NCBI RefSeq assembly: GCF_002158865.1 | Contig: NZ_CP021455.1 | Coordinates: forward strand, 3,472,001 to 3,536,000 | Source: Comamonas serinivorans | Lineage (GTDB): Bacteria > Pseudomonadota > Gammaproteobacteria > Burkholderiales > Burkholderiaceae_C | Reading direction: 5' to 3' | DNA length: 64,000 nucleotides | Shown here: positions 17,760 to 24,512 of the stretch, piece by piece | How positions within the stretch are numbered: the first letter of the stretch is position 1 | Layout of the letters: each line of letters opens with the position of its first letter | The notes under the pieces: generated by a model | The model's database searches: none | What the model was told of the DNA's origin: nothing | Seen by the model: only the letters and a program-made list of their open reading frames with translations | Made by a program: the position numbers and the translations under genes

Positions 17760-17781
17760 AAAAAAGGGGCGCGCACGCCCC
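17760..17781 (-). terminator. Intrinsic terminator (attenuator) between rpsB and tsf
   Basis: On the minus strand a GC-only hairpin GGGGCG/CGCCCC is followed directly by TTTTTT. Its position between rpsB and tsf resembles the partial terminator known in the E. coli rpsB-tsf operon, which adjusts the S2 to EF-Ts ratio. Read-through would be needed for tsf unless it has its own promoter. Confidence 0.8.
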
Positions 17782-17836
17782 TGATTCACTCACGCACCAC
17801 GTGCCAGGCGCGTATGGATGTCTTGCAGACGTCGTC

Positions 17837-18586
17837 TTACTTGGCCGACTCGTCGACTTCGACGAATTCGTCGTCGCCTTCACGCACGGCAGCCACCACG
17901 GCCTCCACGCGGTTGTTCTTGCCTTCCAGCACGGCATCGGCGATGCCACGGGCGTACAGCGCCACAGCCTTGGCCGAGTCGTCGTTACCGGGGATCACGT
18001 AGTCGATGCCATCGGGGTTGTGGTTGGTATCGACCACGCCCACCAGCGGAATGCCCAGCTTCTTGGCTTCGGACACAGAGATCTTGTGGAAGCCCACGTC
18101 GATCACGAAGATCGCGTCAGGCAGCGCATTCATGTCCTGAATGCCACCGATGTCACGCTCGAGCTTGGCGATTTCGCGCGTGAACATCAGCTGTTCCTTC
18201 TTGCTCATCGCGTCCAGGCCAGCTTCTTGCTGAGCCTTCATGTCCTTCAGGCGCTTGATCGAGGTCTTCACGGTCTTGAAGTTCGTCAGCATGCCACCCA
18301 GCCAACGCTGTTCGACGAAGGGCATGCCGGCGCGGCGGGCTTCTTCAGCCACCAGCTCACGCGACTGGCGCTTGGTGCCCACGAACAGCACGGTGCCGCC
18401 ATTGGCAGCCAGCTGGCGCACGAACTTAGCGGCTTCCTCGAACTTCGGCAGCGTCTTTTCGAGGTTGATGATGTGAATCTTGTTGCGGTGGCCGAAGATG
18501 AACGGGGCCATCTTGGGGTTCCAGAAGCGCGTTTGGTGACCGAAGTGGACGCCGGCTTCCAGCATTTCACGCATGGTGATCGACAT
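17837..18586 (-). CDS. rpsB: 30S ribosomal protein S2
   Basis: S2 binds the 30S subunit late in assembly and is needed for S1 attachment. The 249-residue product starts MSITMREMLEAGVHFGHQTR, continues with WNPKMAPFIFGHRNKIHIINL, and has the S2 signature PDAIFVIDVGFHKISVSEAKKLGIPLVGVVDTNHNP. The ATG at 18586 follows GGAG (in TCTGGAGAAAACCCC). First gene of the long minus-strand operon; divergent from nnr. Confidence 0.97.
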   Translation of the reverse strand: MSITMREMLEAGVHFGHQTRFWNPKMAPFIFGHRNKIHIINLEKTLPKFEEAAKFVRQLAANGGTVLFVGTKRQSRELVAEEARRAGMPFVEQRWLGGMLTNFKTVKTSIKRLKDMKAQQEAGLDAMSKKEQLMFTREIAKLERDIGGIQDMNALPDAIFVIDVGFHKISVSEAKKLGIPLVGVVDTNHNPDGIDYVIPGNDDSAKAVALYARGIADAVLEGKNNRVEAVVAAVREGDDEFVEVDESAK

Positions 18587-18762
18587 GGGGTTTTCTCCAG
18601 AGGTTGGGACTGTTGAACGCCGCGATCGCCCACATGACCTGCTAGCAGTGGGGGACACCTGTGTTCGACGTTCAAGTGATTGCAGCGCCACCCCAGGCGG
18701 CAAAGCGTCTGGGGGCAAGCCTGGCACTGGGTCATCCAGGCGCGGCTTGTGCACTGCTGAAA

Positions 18763-18796
18763 GGCTCCCAAAAAAGAGCCACCCTCGATTTGAGGG
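18763..18796 (-). promoter_or_regulatory. Two small stem-loops in the rpsB leader region
   Basis: GGCTC/GAGCC around an A-rich loop (18763-18780) and CCCTC/GAGGG (18782-18796) lie about 180-210 bp upstream of the rpsB start. They could belong to a structured 5' leader for S2 autoregulation, as known in other bacteria, but the match to a defined motif is not checked. Confidence 0.35.
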
Positions 18797-18930
18797 CCGC
18801 GGCATTGTAGCAGCTAAACGCCCACCTTTGGCACCGGCGGACCCAGTCGATCACACAACGTGTTACGCGCCCGGATTAGGCCAAATTTATCAATAAACTG
18901 TTGATCCTCCTTGCTCTCCACAGTCTCGAC

Positions 18931-20484
18931 ATGCACCGATTCCTCAGCGCTCCTGTAGCGGTTTGTCACAGCATCGAGGCCACCCGCCTGATCGAGGCCA
19001 CCGCCATGGCGGACCTGCCCCCACGGGCCCTGATGCAGCGCGCCGGGCAATCGCTCGCCCGTTTTGCGCTCGCGGTCGCGCCCCACGCCCGCACCATCTG
19101 GATCGCGTGCGGCCCCGGCAACAACGGCGGCGACGGCATGGAGGCCGCCATCCACCTGCGGCGCCTGCACCCCAACGTGGTGGTGACGTGGTTTGGCGAC
19201 ATGCGCCAGCTGCCGAGCGAAGCCAAGCAGGCCCTCGAGGCGGCCATGGAAGCCGGTGTGACCTTTGCCATCCAGCCGCCCGATAGCCTGCGCCCGGGCG
19301 ACCTGTGCATCGACGCCCTGCTGGGCATCGGCGCCAACCGCGCCCCCAAGGGCAAGATGAACGAGTGGCTGCAGCTCATGCGCAGCGCGCCGTCCGACCT
19401 GATCTCGGTCGACGTGCCCTCGGGCCTGGATGCCGAATCGGGCGTGCTGCTGCCCAACATGGGCTTTGGCGAGACCACCATGATGGCCGGCATCCTGCTG
19501 CCCGGCGCCCTGCCCGACATCACCCGCAGCGTGAAGCACCCGCAACAGCGGCGCTACACCCTCACCTTCCTGAGCGGCAAGCCCGGCCTGCTGACCGGTG
19601 AAGGCATCGACCTGGCCGGTGAGATCTGGCTCGACCCGCTGGGGGCCGAAACCTGGGTGCGGGCCGTTCAGCCCGAATGGACCGTCAACCGCAGCAAACC
19701 CAAGCGCGTGGTCGACCACCACGCCCACAAGGGCGCCCGCGGCGACGTGGTCATCGTGGGGGGCGCAGGCGACGCCCAGAAGGACCACAGCATGGCCGGC
19801 GCCTGCACCCTGGCGGGTGCGGCCGCATTGCACGGCGGTGCTGGCCGCGTCTACATGCACCTGCTCGACGCGCGGGCGCCGCGCAACAACCCCTTGCAGC
19901 CCGAGCTCATGTACCGCTCGATCCGGGACCTGGACCTGCAAAAGGTCACCGCCGTGTGCGGCTGCGGGGGCGGCGATGCCGTGGGCACCCTGATCCCCGA
20001 CCTGTTCACGGACTGCAAGCAGCTCGTGCTCGATGCCGACGCACTCAACGTGGTGGCCACCGACGCCGCCCTGCGCACCCTGCTTCAGTACCGCGCCCAG
20101 ATGGGCTGGCAAACCGTGATGACGCCCCACCCGCTGGAGGCAGCCCGCCTGTTGGGCCGCAAGGACGCCGCCGAGGTGCAGGCCAACCGGCTGCAGGCAG
20201 TGCGTGAGCTGGTCGACGTGTTCGAGTGCGTGGTCGTGCTGAAGGGCTCGGGCACCTTGATCGCCGGCCCCGGCATGCCCTGCCACATCAACGTCACCGG
20301 CAACTCGCGTCTGGCCACGGCCGGCACGGGTGACGTACTGGCCGGCTTCATCGGCGCGCTGATGGCCCAAGGCATGCCCGCCTTCGAGGCCGCCTGCGCG
20401 GCCGTGCGGCGGCATGGCGAAGTCGCCGACGAGTGGCCGACGGCCACTCAGCTCACCGCCCTGGACGTGGCGCACAGGCTGTGA
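18931..20484 (+). CDS. nnr: Bifunctional NAD(P)H-hydrate epimerase / ADP-dependent dehydratase
   Basis: This enzyme repairs NAD(P)HX, the hydrated damage form of NAD(P)H. The N-terminal half is the epimerase (YjeF_N) with ALMQRAGQSLARFAL, IACGPGNNGGDGMEAA and SVDVPSGLDAESG. The C-terminal half is the ribokinase-like dehydratase with VVIVGGAGDAQKDHSMAGA, LDADALNVV, VMTPHPLEAARLLG and the Gly-rich RLATAGTGDVLAGFIGAL. With the ATG at 18931 it is 517 residues. It stands alone, divergent from rpsB. Confidence 0.95.
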   Translation: MHRFLSAPVAVCHSIEATRLIEATAMADLPPRALMQRAGQSLARFALAVAPHARTIWIACGPGNNGGDGMEAAIHLRRLHPNVVVTWFGDMRQLPSEAKQALEAAMEAGVTFAIQPPDSLRPGDLCIDALLGIGANRAPKGKMNEWLQLMRSAPSDLISVDVPSGLDAESGVLLPNMGFGETTMMAGILLPGALPDITRSVKHPQQRRYTLTFLSGKPGLLTGEGIDLAGEIWLDPLGAETWVRAVQPEWTVNRSKPKRVVDHHAHKGARGDVVIVGGAGDAQKDHSMAGACTLAGAAALHGGAGRVYMHLLDARAPRNNPLQPELMYRSIRDLDLQKVTAVCGCGGGDAVGTLIPDLFTDCKQLVLDADALNVVATDAALRTLLQYRAQMGWQTVMTPHPLEAARLLGRKDAAEVQANRLQAVRELVDVFECVVVLKGSGTLIAGPGMPCHINVTGNSRLATAGTGDVLAGFIGALMAQGMPAFEAACAAVRRHGEVADEWPTATQLTALDVAHRL

Positions 20485-20800
20485 CGCCTGCCGGCGCCAA
20501 CTCGGCCGCCAGATGCGGTGTGCCACAACACCTGCCCACACGCAGCCGGCGTGCCACCTCAGGTCCTGCGTGGCGCAGGCCGGCACGCCACACACCCTGC
20601 ATCACTCAAAAGCAGTATGGGGTGATTGCCGTTGATGAGATAACGGCGATCACCCCATACTGTCTCATGCTTCACACCGGAGTTCAGGCGCAGTCAGCCG
20701 ACACCCTCACCACGCTGGCGTTGCCACCCATGTGCCAACGCTGCCGGGATCAGCCCGACGCGGCTGTCTGAAGACGCCGCCCAGACTGTCTCAGGCCGAC
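20485..20800. other. Convergent intergenic region without genes
   Basis: Between the 3' ends of nnr (plus) and the DUF3011 gene (minus). It holds 52-bp copy 5, the most perfect palindrome of the family. No other gene or T-tailed terminator was seen. Confidence 0.6.
20612..20663. repeat. 52-bp palindromic element, copy 5 (best palindrome)
   Basis: The two 22-base arms match at 20 of 22 positions (CAGTATGGGGTGAT-GCCGTT against its complement) around an 8-base loop. It lies between two convergent genes and is the best reference copy. Confidence 0.95.
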
Positions 20801-21511
20801 TCAATACGTGCCAAAGCGCGCGCGGCAACCGCGGTCCACCCACAGCCGACCACGGCCGTCATAGCCCCAGGAGCTGCCCTCGCGGCAGCTGTCCGACGAC
20901 AGCTGCTCGATGAGGCGCGGCCGGCCCCAGCGCGAATTCCAGTTGCAGGTGGTCTGGCGGCGGTTTTCGCTGCTGCACGTCACCGTGCGACCCTGATCGG
21001 AGCCGTGGTGGCCCCCGCCGCCCCAGGCATTGGCAGCCACGAACTCGGCGCGGCAGCCGTCGCGCACCCAGATGCTGTTGCCCCGGTTGCCCCAGCTGCG
21101 GCCTTCGATGCACGACGACTCCGACAGCTGGCGCGAGATCACCATGCGCATGCCGCCAGGCGTGGGGCATTCGCGGTAGCGCCCATCCTCGCTTTCGCAG
21201 CGCACGGCCCCACCCTGACCACCCGAGCCCGACCAACCGCCACGCCCCTCGACAAAACGCGCGCGGCAGCCATCGTTCACCCACACCGTGCCCGAACCCC
21301 GCTCACCCCAGGTTCGCCCCTCGATGCACGACGAACTCGACAGGGTCTCGGCCACCACCGGATTGCGGAACGGCGTGCGGCACTCGTTGTAGCGGCCATC
21401 CTGGCTTTCGCACGTGACGGCGCCACTGCCGCCGTATTGCGCCTGAGCCGGCAAGGCAGACAAGCCGAGCATCAGCGCGGCCAGCGAGACGGGAAGACGG
21501 AACCGGATCAT
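20801..21511 (-). CDS. Secreted DUF3011-domain protein with three repeats
   Basis: A 236-residue exported protein with a clear signal peptide (LAALMLGLSALPAQAQ). The mature part is three repeats of about 65 residues, each of the form C-S/E-S...R...C, then SSSCIEGR-type, WG, and a (I/L)WV-D-GCRA-F ending. This is the pattern of DUF3011. Each repeat has four Cys, probably disulfide-bonded in the periplasm. The start ATG at 21511 has GAGGAG upstream; the longer frame to 21670 is not needed. Function unknown. Confidence 0.85.
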   Translation of the reverse strand: MIRFRLPVSLAALMLGLSALPAQAQYGGSGAVTCESQDGRYNECRTPFRNPVVAETLSSSSCIEGRTWGERGSGTVWVNDGCRARFVEGRGGWSGSGGQGGAVRCESEDGRYRECPTPGGMRMVISRQLSESSCIEGRSWGNRGNSIWVRDGCRAEFVAANAWGGGGHHGSDQGRTVTCSSENRRQTTCNWNSRWGRPRLIEQLSSDSCREGSSWGYDGRGRLWVDRGCRARFGTY

Positions 21512-21716
21512 GAAGCAACTCCTCATTGGAAGGGAATAGGACCGACTTCCCGGACAACACCTGCATCGCCCCAGGGTCGGCTTTCGCGCGTCCGGCACAT
21601 CCTCCGGGACCACCGCACGTGGCCGGCAATGTACTGCAGCCGCCTGCCCCCCTGTCGGTCGATGGCGCATTCGTCATGCTTGCCAAGCGGGCGGCTGCTT
21701 CACACCACGCTGCCAT

Positions 21717-23060
21717 TCACCGCGTCATCACCAACATTTCCACCAACCCGGTTTCACCGTCCACATGGGGCTGCAAGGCCTTGCCGATGACGGTTCCCGG
21801 TGTCACCTGAGCTGGCGCCTTTTTGGCATGCCCTGCCTTGGCCGCAGAAACCAGCAGGTCGCCAGGCTTGATGGTGCCGCCCTCCAGCGTCACCTTCACG
21901 GGCACGCGCCCCACCAACGCCAGCGCCGGTATGCCAGGGGCATCAGCGACGCCTGCATTCATCAGCACGCCCGGCTTGGTGGTGATCACGCCGGCCACCA
22001 AGGCGCTTTCCGCGCCGCTGGAGAGGCGGTAGTGCAACGCGTTGTCGGGGTCGATTTCCACCACATCGCCAGGGCGCGGCAGCAGGCCTTTCGTCGGGAT
22101 GAGCTCCGCCACATCGGCCCCACCAGTCTGCGTACCGCCATCGAAGAATCCTCTGCCCGCGCTGTCGATGCGCGCTTTGCCGCCTTGGCCCTCGAACAGG
22201 GCAATGTTGCCGCTTGCACTCCGGGTCGTTGCAACCAGGGCAGCGTCCGTGTTGGCGGCGTTCACATTTTCAAACCGGCCGCCATGGCCCGTCCCGCCGC
22301 TGATCCCCGCTTGCCCCAAGACGCCGACGCCCCCTTCGGGATCGGTGACGAACCCACGGACTGCCGGACCTCCGGGGCCATCATGGCGCCCCACGATGGC
22401 CCCGATGCCATTGCACTTGCCAATGTTGGCACCGCACACCACACCGGAGTGCCGCGCCACGATGATTTCACCCGAGCCCCCATCGCCAATGATTGCCGCA
22501 GATGAGATCGAGTTGACTATCCCCCAGATCGAGTTGCCTCCCTGGGAGTTCACGAACACCCCGGGTCCCACACCGTTGTGCTGGACATTGATGCCGCGCG
22601 CGCTACTGGTGGCGGGCAAGGTGACCTCCAAGCCGTTGCCCTGCCCCTGATGCTCCAACGTGAGCACTGGGTTGACGTTGCCGTTGCTGCTGATCGCGCC
22701 CCGCAGAGCCCCGCCGCTGCCTGACTGCGTGACGTTGAACAGGGTGGCCGCATCGTTGACCGTTTGTGCATAGGGCAACGAAAAGCCGACCGTGGCTGCG
22801 CATGGGCCCATCTGACCCGCCACAAAGTCGATGCACATCTGTGTACCCTGCGAGGGCAAGCTCTGCCAGCCGGGGATGGCAATCCTTCCGTCTTCTTGCA
22901 CGCGCAGGCGCTCCGCGGCACCTGCCGCATCCTTGACCACCAAGGCACTGCCCGCAGCGGGCTGCACCACCACATCGGCTGCCAGGACAGAGCAAGCGCA
23001 AGCCAAGGTCAGCGGCAAGACCGCGAATTTCCTCCAGGCCGTATCGGGCTGTGCAAACAT
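21717..23060 (-). CDS. Large secreted protein of unknown function
   Basis: A 447-residue exported protein, not recognised with certainty. It has a signal peptide (FAVLPLTLACACSVLAAD), a Gly/Asn/Ser-rich middle with short beta-helix-like stretches (NGNVNPVLTLEHQGQGNGLEVTL, VGRHDGPGGPAVRGF), and a compact C-terminal part from about residue 325: GGADVAELIPTKGLLPRPGDVVEID, then VITTKPGVLMN and GRVPVKVTLEGGTIKPGDLLVSA. That C-terminal arrangement resembles domains at the ends of fibre-like surface proteins; this is inference. The ATG at 23060 has GAGGAG 7 bases upstream. An ATG at 23090 that overlaps the upstream stop (ATGA) is a less supported alternative. Confidence 0.75.
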   Translation of the reverse strand: MFAQPDTAWRKFAVLPLTLACACSVLAADVVVQPAAGSALVVKDAAGAAERLRVQEDGRIAIPGWQSLPSQGTQMCIDFVAGQMGPCAATVGFSLPYAQTVNDAATLFNVTQSGSGGALRGAISSNGNVNPVLTLEHQGQGNGLEVTLPATSSARGINVQHNGVGPGVFVNSQGGNSIWGIVNSISSAAIIGDGGSGEIIVARHSGVVCGANIGKCNGIGAIVGRHDGPGGPAVRGFVTDPEGGVGVLGQAGISGGTGHGGRFENVNAANTDAALVATTRSASGNIALFEGQGGKARIDSAGRGFFDGGTQTGGADVAELIPTKGLLPRPGDVVEIDPDNALHYRLSSGAESALVAGVITTKPGVLMNAGVADAPGIPALALVGRVPVKVTLEGGTIKPGDLLVSAAKAGHAKKAPAQVTPGTVIGKALQPHVDGETGLVEMLVMTR

Positions 23061-23086
23061 GTTGTGCTCCTCGTGATGCATGGCGT

Positions 23087-23401
23087 TCATCGTTGCGCCG
23101 CTGGGGTTTCGGAAAAAGCCGGTTGCTCAGAGACCAGGGGCAGCCTGGGCGTGGCTGTGCGAGCGCGGCTGACAGATGATGCCGCCTTGTTCTGATCGGG
23201 CTGTGGCAGGTCCACCTCGGAGGCCAGGATGAAGGGCAAGTCCCTAGGGTGGACTGCCGCGCGCGCCTGCGGGTTGACCGGCGCCGGCTGATCCGACGCC
23301 AAAGGCACCGCGCCCTGCGCCAAAGCGCCTTGCGCCAAGCTGATCGATGCGATCACGACCCAACTCGAACAGAACCGTTTCAAGGACACGAATCGGTGCA
23401 T
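23087..23401 (-). CDS. Small secreted protein of unknown function
   Basis: A 104-residue product with a signal peptide (FCSSWVVIASISLAQGALAQ) followed by a low-complexity Pro/Ala/Ser-rich mature part without recognisable fold. GGAGG stands 7 bases before the ATG at 23401. It lies 20 bp after the IPTL-CTERM gene and just before the large secreted protein gene, so the three form an apparent operon. Not recognised. Confidence 0.65.
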   Translation of the reverse strand: MHRFVSLKRFCSSWVVIASISLAQGALAQGAVPLASDQPAPVNPQARAAVHPRDLPFILASEVDLPQPDQNKAASSVSRARTATPRLPLVSEQPAFSETPAAQR

Positions 23402-23421
23402 GGGAGGTCCTCCTTCGGCAA

Positions 23422-24189
23422 TCAATGGGACCGGGCGCGACGGGTGCGCACCACACCGACCCCAGCCAGCAGCAAGGCCACCGCGGCCAACGCCCACCCC
23501 GACAAGGTAGGAATGCGCTTGGCCGAAATGCTCTGCCCGGACTCGTCGTAGTCGAACCACGAGAACACATTGCTGCCGGCCACGGATTTGTACTGGCTTG
23601 GGTATCCCGGTGCGATGTGCGCCCCCACGGCTCGGTTGTCGGCCACATCCACAAACTGAATGGACTGCTGGGTGCTGGCTGCAATCCGCGCCGTTGTGCC
23701 GGGCACCGAGCTTCGCACTTGCAGCAGGTGGCCATCCACGCCTTGCAACGTCAGCATGCCCGACACAGTAGTGGTCTGGCCGGCTTCGAGCACCAGCTTC
23801 TTGCCCGCCGTGCTGATCACCGACAAGTCGTGAAAGGTGGCGTTGCCACTGACGCGCGACTCCGTGTTGCCACAGGTATCGGTGATGGCAACGGTAGAGC
23901 TGCCTGGAATCAGGGTCCCGCTCTGCGAGACATCACCCCCCAATGCGATGCGCGCGCTGCCGCCGTCCAGCACACCCGCTGCACCGACCGCCAAATTGTC
24001 GACGTCGGCCAGCTCGACGGTTTGCGCATGAAGCGCACCATCGACCTGCAGATCAGCGCAGCCCAGGTTGACCACCGCGTCTCCCAGATGCACCGACGAC
24101 CCGACACCCACCTGCAGCTGGGCCGCATGTACTGAGCCGCCTACAACAAGGACGACAAGCCAGGCGCTACTGCGCCATCGAATGTTCAT
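23422..24189 (-). CDS. IPTL-CTERM surface protein
   Basis: A 255-residue exported protein with an N-terminal signal peptide (AWLVVLVVGGSVHAA) and, at the C-terminus, the sorting signal IPTLSGWALAAVALLLAGVG followed by a basic tail RTRRAR. This tripartite end (IPTL motif, membrane helix, Arg cluster) is the IPTL-CTERM signal, processed by an exosortase (XrtH type) in relatives; no exosortase gene is in the window. The body is beta-rich (HLGDAVVNLGCADLQVDG, VVAITDTCGNTES). The ATG at 24189 has GAGGAG upstream; a GTG 3 codons earlier is less likely. First gene of a three-gene secreted-protein set. Confidence 0.88.
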   Translation of the reverse strand: MNIRWRSSAWLVVLVVGGSVHAAQLQVGVGSSVHLGDAVVNLGCADLQVDGALHAQTVELADVDNLAVGAAGVLDGGSARIALGGDVSQSGTLIPGSSTVAITDTCGNTESRVSGNATFHDLSVISTAGKKLVLEAGQTTTVSGMLTLQGVDGHLLQVRSSVPGTTARIAASTQQSIQFVDVADNRAVGAHIAPGYPSQYKSVAGSNVFSWFDYDESGQSISAKRIPTLSGWALAAVALLLAGVGVVRTRRARSH

Positions 24190-24222
24190 GGTGCCCACTC
24201 CTCAGCCGCGCTGTCCACACCC

Positions 24223-24249
24223 GCATCCCAGCAACAGGTTCTGGGATGC
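24223..24249 (-). promoter_or_regulatory. Stem-loop in the leader of the IPTL-CTERM gene
   Basis: A perfect 9-bp stem GCATCCCAG/CTGGGATGC with a 9-base loop lies 34 bp upstream of the start codon. It would be in the 5' leader of the secreted-protein operon. Further upstream (about 24270-24300) is an AT-rich patch with a short ACCAAA/TTTGGT inverted repeat that could hold the promoter. Function not shown. Confidence 0.4.
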
Positions 24250-24460
24250 TCCTGCACAACCGGGACTAATTAGAACCAAAAAACATTATTTGGTACAGGT
24301 TTTTCAGCAGCCCTCCGCCGTCGGTTACACCTGGGCCACTCAATTCGCCCAGCGGATCAGCTGACGGTGCCCGGGCGACGCGACAGGCGGCTGGGCGACG
24401 AGGAAGGACTCGCCCGAATCCTGGTGACGCACAAGGCTGCGTCGATCAGGGCAAAGCTCT

Positions 24461-24512
24461 GCAGTATATGCCGATTACCGCTTTATTTTCAACGGAAATC
24501 GGTGCATACCCC
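24461..24512. repeat. 52-bp palindromic element, copy 6
   Basis: Outer GTAT and inner GATTACCG pair with CGGAAATC and ATAC across an AT-rich loop. It ends immediately before the alaS stop codon (24513) with no spacer. Confidence 0.85.
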
